64,000 bases of DNA. Origin: Paenalcaligenes hominis (GTDB taxonomy: Bacteria > Pseudomonadota > Gammaproteobacteria > Burkholderiales > Burkholderiaceae_B). A model generated the notes under the pieces. It was not told the DNA's origin. It did not search any database and saw only the letters and a program-made list of their open reading frames with translations. Shown one piece after another: positions 26,881 through 35,600 of the stretch (position 1 is the first letter of the stretch; each line of letters starts with the position of its first letter). A program made the translations under genes and the position numbers. The DNA is taken from the NCBI RefSeq assembly GCF_011927625.1, contig NZ_JAATIZ010000002.1, positions 248,001-312,000 on the forward strand. Direction: 5' to 3'.

Positions 26881-27000
26881 CAAATCCACCAAAGGAGGAG
26901 GGTGGAGGAGACAACCGGGGCATGTTGGGCTGCAAGGGGTTTTCCCGAGCCTGAGCAAATATTTAGGGTTATTACCCTTGCGTTGCTACTCAACATCCAA
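26850..27000 (-). ncRNA. Candidate C/U-rich small RNA downstream of coq7
   Basis: On the minus strand this non-coding stretch shows an 8-bp stem (GGATGTTG at 26998-26991 with CAACAT and CC around one bulge at 26927-26919), an inner 7-bp stem GCAAGGG/CCCTTGC, then an unpaired run with three CCTCC copies (about 26910-26893) and a strong terminator. Repeated CCUCC is an anti-Shine-Dalgarno motif found in several Hfq-independent or Hfq-bound small RNAs. The 5' end is uncertain, as no good promoter was found; it could also be a processed coq7 3' UTR. No named RNA family was recognised. Confidence 0.4.
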
Positions 27001-27146
27001 TAACTAAAGTTTAGCTACTTTCTTTGTGCAATGCAAGGTAATCTAAGGATGCACTGCCTATTCTGTGGTTTTGTCGCAAAACACCGACAATTAAATGACA
27101 AAAAGTCTTTAGGCATAAACCCTAGTTTTGGTATTACGTACAAACA

Positions 27147-27854
27147 CTAGATTTTGTAAGCGCTCGTCGTCATGATTTTTGACATGCCTTTCATTGCTAA
27201 TCGAATTGGGGCAGGCAGGCGTGTGGCCCCATGCTGCTCTGCCGTCGTGCGATGCGAAATTTCATCGTCGCGCATTTTCTCGACGATTTTTCTTGAACGT
27301 TCGTCTTGGTTAGGTAAAGAGGTCAAATGCTGATCTAAATGGTGTTCGACTTGACGCTCGGTTTCAGCCATAAAGCCCAAATTGTAGGGCTTGCCTGCCT
27401 TGCTTGCCATAACCCCTAAGCCTAACGAAGCCGCATACCACAGAGGGTTTAAAACGCTAGGCCGGCTATTTAACTCGGATAAACGCTCATCACACCATAC
27501 CAAGTGGTCTACCTCTTCGGAGGCGGCTTGATGCAACAGTTTTTTTAACTCTGGATCGTTTACCAACATGGCTTGACCACGGTATAAAGCCTGAGCGCAG
27601 ACCTCGCCCACATGATTAACGCGCATTAAACCCGCCGCATGGCGCTGTTCCTCGGGAGAGAGTTCGGTTTCAGACTGGGCGGACGGTCGACCTGCGGGAT
27701 TAGGTCTGGAGGCTTGGGCAGATCGGGAAATGACCTGCAACGCATGCCCTACCTCTGTCAAGACCGCATCAAAAAAGGTAGTACGACGCTGTAGTTGCGG
27801 TACAACCTCTGGTTCGACAACGACCAAGGCTGTGCTATCACTCGTATTTGACAT
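27147..27854 (-). CDS. coq7: Demethoxyubiquinone hydroxylase Coq7
   Basis: A di-iron, ferritin-like monooxygenase hydroxylating the ubiquinone precursor at C6 in the aerobic ubiquinone pathway. At 235 residues it is about 25-30 longer at the N-terminus than usual. Iron ligands are visible in RVNHVGEVCAQALYRGQ, the EEVDHLVWC motif, ETERQVEHHLDQHL and the second DDEISHRTTAEQHG motif. It has no close operon partner: OsmC is divergent and the 3' side holds the putative small RNA. The start follows an AGGGAATA site. Confidence 0.93.
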   Translation of the reverse strand: MSNTSDSTALVVVEPEVVPQLQRRTTFFDAVLTEVGHALQVISRSAQASRPNPAGRPSAQSETELSPEEQRHAAGLMRVNHVGEVCAQALYRGQAMLVNDPELKKLLHQAASEEVDHLVWCDERLSELNSRPSVLNPLWYAASLGLGVMASKAGKPYNLGFMAETERQVEHHLDQHLTSLPNQDERSRKIVEKMRDDEISHRTTAEQHGATRLPAPIRLAMKGMSKIMTTSAYKI

Positions 27855-27970
27855 AGTTATTCCCTACCTTGTTACATCGGTTTGGATTCAGAAAAAAAGC
27901 TACAATAGAGCTATTGTAGGTCAAAGAACAACAAGTTTCTTGCCCGGAACTCATTACTAAGGATCCCACC

Positions 27971-28393
27971 ATGGAATGTACAGTTAACTGGAACCATAAC
28001 AACGGCATGCTTTTTGTAGCCAGCACAGGCAGCGGTCATGTCACCGTCATGGATGGTGCGGTCGAAGGCGGCGGTAACGATTCGGCGCCACGCCCAATGG
28101 AAATGTTATTGGCAGGCGCCGGCGGGTGCGCCGCCTACGATGTAGTGCTTATTTTAAAGCGCGGCCGACATCAGGTTACAGATTGCCAGGTGCACCTAAG
28201 CGGCGAGCGAGCCCAAACCGAACCAAAGATTTTCACTAAAATTCATTTTAATTTTGTGGTGTCCGGGCACGACCTGCCCGACCAAGCCGTAGAGCGTGCC
28301 GTTAAACTCTCTCATGAAAAATACTGCTCTGCCAGTGCGATGCTAGGCAAAGCGGCTGACATCACCTACTCAGTCGAAATACGGAATAACTAG
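27971..28393 (+). CDS. OsmC-family peroxide-resistance protein
   Basis: A 140-residue OsmC/Ohr-fold protein of the YhfA-like branch. The two redox cysteines are Cys53 ([10 protein letters not shown]) and Cys119 (EKYCSAS), as expected for thiol-dependent hydroperoxide reductases. [12 protein letters not shown] is the family's helix signature. It sits 1 base before thyA and may be co-transcribed with thyA-folA. It is divergent from coq7. The physiological peroxide substrate is unknown. Confidence 0.9.
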   Translation: MECTVNWNHNNGMLFVASTGSGHVTVMDGAVEGGGNDSAPRPMEMLLAGAGGCAAYDVVLILKRGRHQVTDCQVHLSGERAQTEPKIFTKIHFNFVVSGHDLPDQAVERAVKLSHEKYCSASAMLGKAADITYSVEIRNN

Positions 28394-28394
28394 C

Positions 28395-29198
28395 ATGAGC
28401 ATCTCCAATCAATACGAAACGCTGATGCGCCATGTTTACGAACACGGCACCAAAAAAACAGATCGTACTGGTACCGGCACCCTGTCTACCTTTGGGTATC
28501 AAATGCGGTTTGATCTCTCCCAAGGTTTTCCACTGATCACCACCAAAAAACTGCACACCCGTAGTATTTTTATTGAGCTACTGTGGTTTTTACGTGGTGA
28601 CAACAACGTCAAGTGGCTCCAAGAAAACAACGTCACGATCTGGGATGAATGGGCGGACAGCAATGGCGACCTTGGGCCGGTATATGGGGTGCAATGGCGC
28701 TCTTGGCCCACGCCAAGTGGTGAGCCTATTGATCAAATCGCGCAGTTACTAGAGCAAATTAAAACCAATCCCGACTCGCGTCGCTTATTGGTTTCTGCAT
28801 GGAATGTAGCTGATATTCGTAATATGGCGTTGCCGCCTTGCCATGCCCTATTTCAGTTTTATGTGGCCGATGGCAAGCTGTCGTGTCAGCTGTATCAACG
28901 CAGTGCAGATATTTTTCTTGGCGTGCCATTTAATATTGCCAGCTATGCGTTGCTTACTCACATGGTGGCCCAACAATGCAATCTAGAGGTCGGTGATTTT
29001 ATCTGGACAGGTGGCGACTGCCACTTATACAGCAATCACATGGATCAAGTCGCACTCCAGCTCAATCGCGAGCCGCGTCCTTATCCAACACTTCATATCA
29101 AACGCAAACCGGCCAGTTTATTCGAGTACGAGCTTGCTGATTTTGAAATCGTCGACTATGACCCTCACCCACACATTAAAGCGCCCGTAGCGGTTTAG
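28395..29198 (+). CDS. thyA: Thymidylate synthase
   Basis: Methylates dUMP to dTMP using methylene-tetrahydrofolate. The length of 267 residues is normal. The catalytic Cys149 lies in [13 protein letters not shown], with the folate-binding GPVYGVQWR (residues 94-102) and the phosphate-binding [15 protein letters not shown] downstream. It is followed after 9 bases by folA, which regenerates the tetrahydrofolate it consumes, a common bacterial pairing. No anomaly was seen. Confidence 0.97.
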   Translation: MSISNQYETLMRHVYEHGTKKTDRTGTGTLSTFGYQMRFDLSQGFPLITTKKLHTRSIFIELLWFLRGDNNVKWLQENNVTIWDEWADSNGDLGPVYGVQWRSWPTPSGEPIDQIAQLLEQIKTNPDSRRLLVSAWNVADIRNMALPPCHALFQFYVADGKLSCQLYQRSADIFLGVPFNIASYALLTHMVAQQCNLEVGDFIWTGGDCHLYSNHMDQVALQLNREPRPYPTLHIKRKPASLFEYELADFEIVDYDPHPHIKAPVAV

Positions 29199-29207
29199 GT
29201 TTAACGT

Positions 29208-29693
29208 ATGAAAACAAACATCAGAATGGTAGTGGCTTATACACGTAACCGCTGCATTGGACGCGACAACGCTATGCCGTGGCATTTACCTAAAGACTTA
29301 GCGCACTTCAAAGCAGCCACCATGGGCATGCCCATTATTATGGGTCGTAAGACTTGGGAATCCATTGGCCGACCTCTGCCGGGGCGCCCTAACTTTGTGA
29401 TCAGTCGCAATCCCCAGTTTGAACCCGAAGGCGTCACCGTATTTCCTAGTTTGGACGAGGCCCTTGCCGCGTGCTCTGACTACGACAAAGCCTGCATTAT
29501 TGGGGGTGAACAAATTTTCACCTTAGGCCTAAGCGTAGCCGATGAAATCATTGCCACAGAAATTCATGCTGATATCGAAGGGGACACTTTTTTCCCCCAA
29601 CTGCCTTCAGGTTGGGTCGAAACAGAACGTCTGCCACAGCCCGAAGAAAACGGCTTTAGCTACGACTTTGTCACCTACACCAAACAAAGTTAA
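29208..29693 (+). CDS. folA: Dihydrofolate reductase
   Basis: NADPH-dependent reductase producing tetrahydrofolate; target of trimethoprim. The length of 161 residues is typical. The Met20-loop region RDNAMPWHLPKDLAHFK, the catalytic Asp in that segment, the NADPH-binding GRKTWESIGRPLPGR and IIGGEQIF are all present. It is last in the OsmC-thyA-folA run and is followed by an intrinsic terminator. Confidence 0.97.
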   Translation: MKTNIRMVVAYTRNRCIGRDNAMPWHLPKDLAHFKAATMGMPIIMGRKTWESIGRPLPGRPNFVISRNPQFEPEGVTVFPSLDEALAACSDYDKACIIGGEQIFTLGLSVADEIIATEIHADIEGDTFFPQLPSGWVETERLPQPEENGFSYDFVTYTKQS

Positions 29694-29713
29694 CCCCTAG
29701 CTCTCATTGACTT

Positions 29714-29738
29714 GCCATGCTTAAACGCATGGCATTTT
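29714..29738 (+). terminator. Intrinsic terminator after folA
   Basis: A perfect 7-bp stem GCCATGC/GCATGGC with a 6-base loop is followed by ATTTTTA. It begins 20 bases past the folA stop. Confidence 0.8.
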
Positions 29739-29839
29739 TATCTCTATAGCTAAGACGCTGCTAAACCACTCTGCACCCATAACTAAAAAAACTTAGAATC
29801 TATTTTTGTCTTAACTCTTTTGTCTAGGTCTGCTTCGTC

Positions 29840-30997
29840 ATGTCTATAAGCTCTAAACTTCCGCAGTTACGTCCCAATATTTTTTCTTATATCTCGGGCT
29901 TAGCTGCCCAGCATAACGCCATTAATTTGGCTCAGGGCTTTCCTGATTTTGGGTGTTCTCCACTTTTAGTCGAGCTCTTGCACAAATACACCGTAAAAGG
30001 CATGAATCAATACGCACCAGGCCAAGGCATCCCTGCGTTACGTAAACAAATTAGTGCCTATCTACAGCGTCGCGATGGGCATAGCTATGACCCTGACACG
30101 GAAATTACAATTAGTGCAGGGGCTACGGAGGCCTTGTTTTGTAGCTTTGCTGCCCTAATTCGTCCTGGCGATGAAGTCATTATTCTTGAGCCCGCTTACG
30201 ATACGTACGAGCCCACGATTGAGCTATTTGGCGGCGTCATTAAGCGTGTGACACTCAATGCGCCTGATTTTGCGGTCGATTGGGATACGGTGCAGCGGCT
30301 ATTAAGCCCCAAAACTAAAGCCATCGTACTTAACTCGCCGCATAATCCCAGCGGCACTATCCTCAGCCAATCCGACCTAGAACGGTTGGGTCAACTGCTT
30401 GACGGTACCGAAGTCATTGTGATTAGCGACGAAGTCTATGCAGATATGGTATTTAGTCCGCAGCGTCACATCAGTGTGTCACGCATTGCATCCCTGCAAG
30501 CGCGTAGTATTGTCATTGGTTCGTTTGGCAAAAGCTTTCATATTACTGGGTGGAAGACAGGCTTTTTCGCTGCACCCCAAGCCCTAAGCGAAGAACTACG
30601 CAAGATTCATAGTTTGACTACATTTTCTGTGCATACACCCTCTCAATTCGCCCTAGCCGAGTTAATGGAAAACCCACAGCATATTGACGAAGTCGCCGCC
30701 ATGTACGCGCAAAAGAAAGCCTATTTTCTTGAGGGGCTAAGCGGTTCTGCTTGGCAGTTCCTACCCAGCCAAGGTAGCTACTTTTTAACCGCCGATTACC
30801 GTCAATTTAGCACTGACGATGACATGCGTTTTTGTCATACACTGATCGAGCAATACGGTGTAGCCACTATTCCATACAGTGCTTTTTACTTAAACGCCCC
30901 GCCAGAACAACGCTTGTTACGCTTCTGCTTTGCCAAAAAAGAACAGACGTTGGATCAAGCCATTGAGATTTTGCAGCGCATTCCCGTTTTGTCATGA
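29840..30997 (+). CDS. PLP aminotransferase, methionine aminotransferase-like
   Basis: A 385-residue fold-type I class I/II aminotransferase resembling YbdL/KAT-type enzymes, which transaminate methionine and aromatic amino acids. Visible features are NLAQGFPDFGCSP near the N-terminus, the PLP-phosphate segment SAGATEALFCS, LNSPHNPSG, the ISDEVYADMVF aspartate, and the Schiff-base Lys in GSFGKSFHITGWKTG. The neighbours do not indicate a pathway: folA is upstream and gcvH is convergent, sharing a terminator with it. Confidence 0.9.
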   Translation: MSISSKLPQLRPNIFSYISGLAAQHNAINLAQGFPDFGCSPLLVELLHKYTVKGMNQYAPGQGIPALRKQISAYLQRRDGHSYDPDTEITISAGATEALFCSFAALIRPGDEVIILEPAYDTYEPTIELFGGVIKRVTLNAPDFAVDWDTVQRLLSPKTKAIVLNSPHNPSGTILSQSDLERLGQLLDGTEVIVISDEVYADMVFSPQRHISVSRIASLQARSIVIGSFGKSFHITGWKTGFFAAPQALSEELRKIHSLTTFSVHTPSQFALAELMENPQHIDEVAAMYAQKKAYFLEGLSGSAWQFLPSQGSYFLTADYRQFSTDDDMRFCHTLIEQYGVATIPYSAFYLNAPPEQRLLRFCFAKKEQTLDQAIEILQRIPVLS

Positions 30998-31090
30998 GCG
31001 CAGCGCCTTCTACTTGTATCACCGTGCTTTGAATAAAGCCGAGCCACTGGAATTCGGCTTCGTCTATGACAAACTCTACCAGCACTATGG

Positions 31091-31116
31091 AAAAACGCGG
31101 CTACGCCGCGTTTTTT
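31091..31116. terminator. Bidirectional terminator
   Basis: AAAAACGCGGC, a 3-base loop and GCCGCGTTTTTT form a symmetric stem with A-run and T-run on opposite sides, so it can end the aminotransferase transcript rightward and the gcvH transcript leftward. Its right edge touches the gcvH stop codon. Confidence 0.85.
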
Positions 31117-31489
31117 AGTCGTTTTCTACTTGGTATTGCTCTGCCGTTAACAGGTTTTCAATGTCTGCCACGTTATCGGGCTTTAATTTAAAAATCCACG
31201 TACTAAAGGGCGCTTCGTTAAGCTGCTCTGGCGCATCATCAAGACTTTGATTGTATTCCACCACGGTGCCTGCAATAGGTGCGTAAATATCCGATGCGGC
31301 TTTTACAGACTCAACGATGCCTGCTACTGCACCTTCAGCTAAATGAACCTGCGTAGTGAAATCGCCTACAAACACCAAATCACCCAATTGGTCTTGAGCA
31401 AAATCGGTAATGCCCACTAACACGATATCCCCTTCGACTTGAACCCATTCATGGGTAGAGGCGTATTTTCTATCGTTAGGTAACTGCAT
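31115..31489 (-). CDS. gcvH: Glycine cleavage system H protein
   Basis: A 124-residue lipoyl carrier that shuttles the aminomethyl group between the P, T and L proteins, and in some bacteria relays lipoate between enzymes. The lipoylated Lys63 lies in the invariant GIVESVKAASDIYAP context. STHEWVQVEG and GITDFAQDQLGDLVFV are the expected flanks. It lies 9 bases after a HI0933-type flavoprotein, not with gcvT or gcvP, which are not in the window. No glycine riboswitch precedes it, as the upstream gap is only 9 bases. Confidence 0.94.
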   Translation of the reverse strand: MQLPNDRKYASTHEWVQVEGDIVLVGITDFAQDQLGDLVFVGDFTTQVHLAEGAVAGIVESVKAASDIYAPIAGTVVEYNQSLDDAPEQLNEAPFSTWIFKLKPDNVADIENLLTAEQYQVEND

Positions 31490-31498
31490 TTTTTTCCT

Positions 31499-32710
31499 TT
31501 ATACGGCACGACCACAAGCAACACCCGAAGCCCATGCCCATTGAAAGTTATAACCACCGAGCCAGCCTGTGACATCGACTGACTCGCCAATAAAGTAAAG
31601 CGTTGGGTGAGCACGGGTAGCCATCGTTTTTTGATTGAGCTCGCGCGTATCCACGCCACCTTTCATCACCTCGGCTTTTTTATAGCCTGCGGTTCCCGTT
31701 GGCACTAAAGACCATTGACTTAACGCTTCGGCCAATTGACGTAATACGCTATCCGGTAAATCCGCTAATCGTTTCTGTAACAAGCTGGGATCCAGGGCTG
31801 CTGTTGCCGCCAACCATGGCTCCACTAAGCGCTTAGGTAACAAGCCCGTCAAGTAATTACCTAGCTGTTGTTTGTTTCCTTGCTTTGCTGCTAGAAAGGT
31901 CGTTTGCAAATCGAGATGTGGCGCCAAGTTAATATGTATTTTTTCACCTGGATTCCAGTAGCTAGAAATCTGTAATATCCCTGGCCCCGACAAGCCTCGA
32001 TGTGTCCACAGCAAGTCTTCTAAGAAGCTGATTTTTTTCTTTGGAGCAAGTGCTACGCTTAGCTCTACCTCGGCACTGACGCCACTTAGTGCAACAAATT
32101 CTTGCCAGAACACTCCATCAAAGGTAAGCGGCACAAGTGCTGGGCGTGGCTCGATCACCTTTAGCCCAAATTGCCGAGCTAATCGCAACGCAAAGTCTGT
32201 GGCCCCAACCTGAGGCAAGGCCATGCCGCCTGTGGCAATAACTAATTGCGCACAGCGAATAAGCCCTTGCTCCGTAGCAAGCTCATAGCCGTGCTCGGTT
32301 TTCTGTACACCTTGTACGGCACATGGCATACGCCACGTCACATTGCCCTTTACGCACTCTTGACGCAAAAGCTGAATAATCGACTCACTGGAATCATCAC
32401 AAAACAACTGCCCTTTGTGTTTTTCATGCCAGCGAATGCCATAGCTTTCCACTAAACGGATGAAATCCGTAGGGGTATAGGCCGCTAAGGCTGATCGACA
32501 AAAATTGGGGTTTTGCGAGACAAATTGTTGCGAGGTGGTGCCTGTATTCGTAAAGTTACAGCGCCCACCCCCAGAGATACGTATTTTTTCGCCCAGCTTT
32601 TTAGCGTGGTCGATGAGAACCACTCGACGACCACGCTGCCCTGCTACACTGGCTGCCATCATGCCGGCAGCCCCTGCACCAATTACCGCTACATCAAATA
32701 TCATTGTCAT
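31499..32710 (-). CDS. HI0933/BaiN-family flavoprotein
   Basis: A 403-residue two-dinucleotide-binding flavoprotein of the HI0933/YhiN/BaiN family. The FAD motif VAVIGAGAAGMMAAS is at the N-terminus, KIRISGGGRCNFTNT follows and GAAGFTGG-like closure is represented by the C-terminal YFIGESVDVTGWLGGYN. Members have been described as NAD(P)H-dependent reductases, but the physiological role of most is unknown. It is the gene between the decarboxylase (6-base gap) and gcvH (9-base gap), suggesting an operon of decarboxylase-flavoprotein-gcvH without an obvious shared function. Confidence 0.88.
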   Translation of the reverse strand: MTMIFDVAVIGAGAAGMMAASVAGQRGRRVVLIDHAKKLGEKIRISGGGRCNFTNTGTTSQQFVSQNPNFCRSALAAYTPTDFIRLVESYGIRWHEKHKGQLFCDDSSESIIQLLRQECVKGNVTWRMPCAVQGVQKTEHGYELATEQGLIRCAQLVIATGGMALPQVGATDFALRLARQFGLKVIEPRPALVPLTFDGVFWQEFVALSGVSAEVELSVALAPKKKISFLEDLLWTHRGLSGPGILQISSYWNPGEKIHINLAPHLDLQTTFLAAKQGNKQQLGNYLTGLLPKRLVEPWLAATAALDPSLLQKRLADLPDSVLRQLAEALSQWSLVPTGTAGYKKAEVMKGGVDTRELNQKTMATRAHPTLYFIGESVDVTGWLGGYNFQWAWASGVACGRAV

Positions 32711-32716
32711 ACGTGG

Positions 32717-34978
32717 TTAGCTTTCTCGTATGCAATCAACATAGTAGCGTGGTTCACCATCGGGCCCGATGTCTTGAGCTAAGCCATGCACGTAAGTCTC
32801 AAAGCCGGGGAACTCGGCATTGAATTCACGCGCAAATTTCAGGTAGTCCACGATCATGCGGTTAAAGCGCTCACCCGGAATAAGGAGCGGAATCCCTGGG
32901 GGATACGGAGTGAGCAGTACCCCAGTGACACGGCCTTCGAGTTCGTCAATGCTGACACGCTCTACCTCGCGATGTGCCATTTTGGCGTACGCGTCAGACG
33001 GTTTCATAGCGGGCACCATGTCACTGAGGTAGACCTCTGTGGTTAGACGCGCTAGATCATATTTCTTGTAGACTTCGTGAATCATCTGACAAAGATCCCG
33101 TAAGCCAAGACGATCGTAGGTCGGATGGGCTTTGCAGAAGTCTGGCAATATACGCCAAAGCGGCTGATTACGATCGTAATCGTCTTTAAATTGCTGCAAC
33201 GCCGTAAGCAACGTATTCCAACGGCCCTTGGTAATACCAATAGTGAACAAGATAAAGAACGAGTACAAGCCGGTTTTCTCAACTACCACCCCGTGCTCTG
33301 CCAAGTATTTAGACACCAACGCAGCGGGGATACCCGTGTCGGCAAATGTACCCGAAATGTCTAAACCCGGCGTCACCACCGTAGCTTTGATGGGGTCGAG
33401 CATATTGAAGTTATCCGCTAGCTCTCCGAAACCGTGCCACTTGTCACCTGATTTCAAAACCCAGTCGTCGCGACTGCCTATACCTTCGCTAGTGAGCTTG
33501 TCTGGACCCCATACCTGGAACCACCAATCGTCTTTACCATACTCTGAAGCCACCTTACGCATGGCTCGACGAAACTCGAGAGCTTCTTTAATGCTTTCCT
33601 CGACCAATGCCGTACCACCCGGCGGCTCCATCATGGCAGCAGCCACATCACATGACGCAATAATGGCGTATTGAGGTGAAGTAGAGGTGTGCATTAAGTA
33701 CGCTTCGTTGAAAATATTGCGATCCAACGCACGCTCTTCTGCGTCTTGCACCGTAATTTGTGAAGCCTGAGACAACCCAGCAAGCAATTTATGCGTAGAG
33801 TGGGTGGCATAAATCATGGTGTTTTTACTACGCGGACGATTTGGGCCAATCGCATGCATGTCTTTGTAAAAACTGTGGAATGCCGCGTGGGGTAACCATG
33901 CCTCATCAAAGTGCAAGGTCTCTAGGGTGTCGCCCAATGTTTCTTTAATTTGCTCAACGTTGTAGATTACGCCATCGTAGGTGCTTTGCGTTAACGTCAA
34001 AATACGAGGGGTTTTGTTAGCTGCCTCGCGTGCAAACGGATTGGCTTCAATTTTGCGTTGAATGCTTTCAGGGGAAAATTCGTCGAGCGGGATTGGGCCA
34101 ATAATACCGAGGTGATTTCGTGTCGGGCGCAAAAATACAGGAATAGCCCCCGTCATGGTGATCGCATGCAAAATGGACTTATGACAGTTACGATCTACCA
34201 CCACAATGTCGTTATTGGCTACGTTAGCATGCCACACGATTTTATTAGAGGTAGAGGTGCCGTTGGTCACGAAAAAACAATGGTCGGCATGGAAAATACG
34301 GGCAGCGTTGGTTTCGGCCTCGGCTACTGGACCTGTATGGTCTAAAAGCTGACCTAACTCATCGACCGCATTACAAACGTCTGCACGCAGCATATTTTCA
34401 CCAAAAAACTGGTGAAACATTTGCCCTACCGGACTTTTTAGAAAAGCGACGCCCCCAGAGTGACCTGGGCAATGCCATGAATACGACCCATCAGAGGCGT
34501 ATTTGACTAGCTCACGGAAAAAAGGCGGCGCCAAGCCGTCAAGATAGGAGCGAGCCTCACGAATAATATGGCGCGCAACGAACTCAGGCGTGTCTTCAAA
34601 CATATGAATGAAGCCATGCAGCTCACGCAAAATATCATTAGGAATATGCTGAGAAGTACGCGTTTCCCCATATAAATAAATGGGAATGTCATCGTTACGA
34701 AAACGCAGCTCGCCAATAAAGGTACGTAAATTTTTGATGGCAGCCGCTACGTCCTCGGGGGAGTCTTCATCAAACTCCTCGTCATCAATGGACAAAATGA
34801 ACGCACTGGCTCGACTCTGCTGTTGTGCAAAGGAGCTTAGGTCACCATAACTGGTTACACCAAGTACATCGAAGCCTTCTATCTTGATGGCATCGGCTAA
34901 GGCACGAATACCTGAACCGGATGCATTTTCTGAACGAAAGTCCTCGTCAATAATAACGATAGGAAAACGAAATTTCAT
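32717..34978 (-). CDS. LdcA-type lysine/arginine/ornithine decarboxylase
   Basis: A 753-residue PLP enzyme of the large bacterial basic amino acid decarboxylase family (receiver-like N-terminal wing, about residues 1-140; PLP core, about 150-560; C-terminal domain to the end). The Schiff-base Lys397 lies in ATHSTHKLLAGLSQAS, preceded by the TSTSNK motif and FDEAW. SWHCPGHSGGVAFLKSPVG and HTSTSPQYAIIASCDVA are closely shared with Pseudomonas LdcA. The product could be cadaverine, agmatine or putrescine; substrate choice cannot be read with certainty. It follows dcd by about 12 bases and has an AGGAG site. Confidence 0.9.
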   Translation of the reverse strand: MKFRFPIVIIDEDFRSENASGSGIRALADAIKIEGFDVLGVTSYGDLSSFAQQQSRASAFILSIDDEEFDEDSPEDVAAAIKNLRTFIGELRFRNDDIPIYLYGETRTSQHIPNDILRELHGFIHMFEDTPEFVARHIIREARSYLDGLAPPFFRELVKYASDGSYSWHCPGHSGGVAFLKSPVGQMFHQFFGENMLRADVCNAVDELGQLLDHTGPVAEAETNAARIFHADHCFFVTNGTSTSNKIVWHANVANNDIVVVDRNCHKSILHAITMTGAIPVFLRPTRNHLGIIGPIPLDEFSPESIQRKIEANPFAREAANKTPRILTLTQSTYDGVIYNVEQIKETLGDTLETLHFDEAWLPHAAFHSFYKDMHAIGPNRPRSKNTMIYATHSTHKLLAGLSQASQITVQDAEERALDRNIFNEAYLMHTSTSPQYAIIASCDVAAAMMEPPGGTALVEESIKEALEFRRAMRKVASEYGKDDWWFQVWGPDKLTSEGIGSRDDWVLKSGDKWHGFGELADNFNMLDPIKATVVTPGLDISGTFADTGIPAALVSKYLAEHGVVVEKTGLYSFFILFTIGITKGRWNTLLTALQQFKDDYDRNQPLWRILPDFCKAHPTYDRLGLRDLCQMIHEVYKKYDLARLTTEVYLSDMVPAMKPSDAYAKMAHREVERVSIDELEGRVTGVLLTPYPPGIPLLIPGERFNRMIVDYLKFAREFNAEFPGFETYVHGLAQDIGPDGEPRYYVDCIRES

Positions 34979-34990
34979 GCCGACTTGCTC

Positions 34991-35554
34991 CTAGGTGCGT
35001 GGCAAGGTGACGCCTAATTGGCCTTGATATTTACCACCCCTGTCTTTGTAAGAGGTTTCACAGACTTCATCACCGCCGATAAACAGCATTTGTGCGCAGC
35101 CTTCACCTGCATAAATTTTGGCAGGTAGGGGGGTGGTATTTGAAAATTCGAGTGTGACATGGCCCTCCCACTCGGGCTCTAGGGGCGTCACATTCACAAT
35201 AATACCGCAACGTGCGTAGGTGCTTTTACCTAAACAAATAGTGAGCACATCACGCGGTATACGGAAAAACTCAACAGTGCGCGCAAGCGCAAAAGAATTA
35301 GGTGGAATAATACACACATCCCCCACAAAATCCACAAATGATTTTTCATCAAAATGCTTTGGATCTACGATAGTGGAGTTAATGTTGGTGAAAATTTTGA
35401 ACTCGTTCGCACACCGCACATCATAACCATAGCTGCTGGTGCCATAGCTGACAATACGCTGGCCATTGATCTCGCGTACCTGACCCGCCTCGAACGGCTC
35501 AATCATGCCTTTTTCTGCTTGGGCTCGTATCCAACGATCGCTTTTAATACTCAT
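34991..35554 (-). CDS. dcd: dCTP deaminase
   Basis: A 187-residue trimeric enzyme deaminating dCTP to dUTP in the thymidine nucleotide route. The start [21 protein letters not shown] has AGAGGA upstream and matches family length (188 in most proteobacteria); an in-frame extension of 21 codons is rejected. Diagnostic stretches are SSYGYDVR (residues 40-47), the catalytic Glu region [13 protein letters not shown] and [16 protein letters not shown]-like sequence (here [15 protein letters not shown]). It lies between tamB and the decarboxylase. Confidence 0.96.
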   Translation of the reverse strand: MSIKSDRWIRAQAEKGMIEPFEAGQVREINGQRIVSYGTSSYGYDVRCANEFKIFTNINSTIVDPKHFDEKSFVDFVGDVCIIPPNSFALARTVEFFRIPRDVLTICLGKSTYARCGIIVNVTPLEPEWEGHVTLEFSNTTPLPAKIYAGEGCAQMLFIGGDEVCETSYKDRGGKYQGQLGVTLPRT

Positions 35555-35600
35555 ATTATCCTCTGTTAAGCGTGGAGACCGCAATGTATCTATAAAAGTA

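Noticed and set aside
26894-26954. Ten-codon leader peptide after an AAGGAGG site on the plus strand
   Set aside because: The purine-rich run is best explained as the complement of CCTCC repeats; spacing to the ATG is long and no regulated gene follows on that strand.
26850-27010. 6S RNA on the plus strand
   Set aside because: A few short stretches recall E. coli 6S RNA, but the 5' and 3' ends do not pair into the expected long closing stem, and the terminator's T-run is on the minus strand.
31490-31498. Glycine riboswitch before gcvH
   Set aside because: There are only 9 bases between gcvH and the upstream gene, too few for an aptamer.
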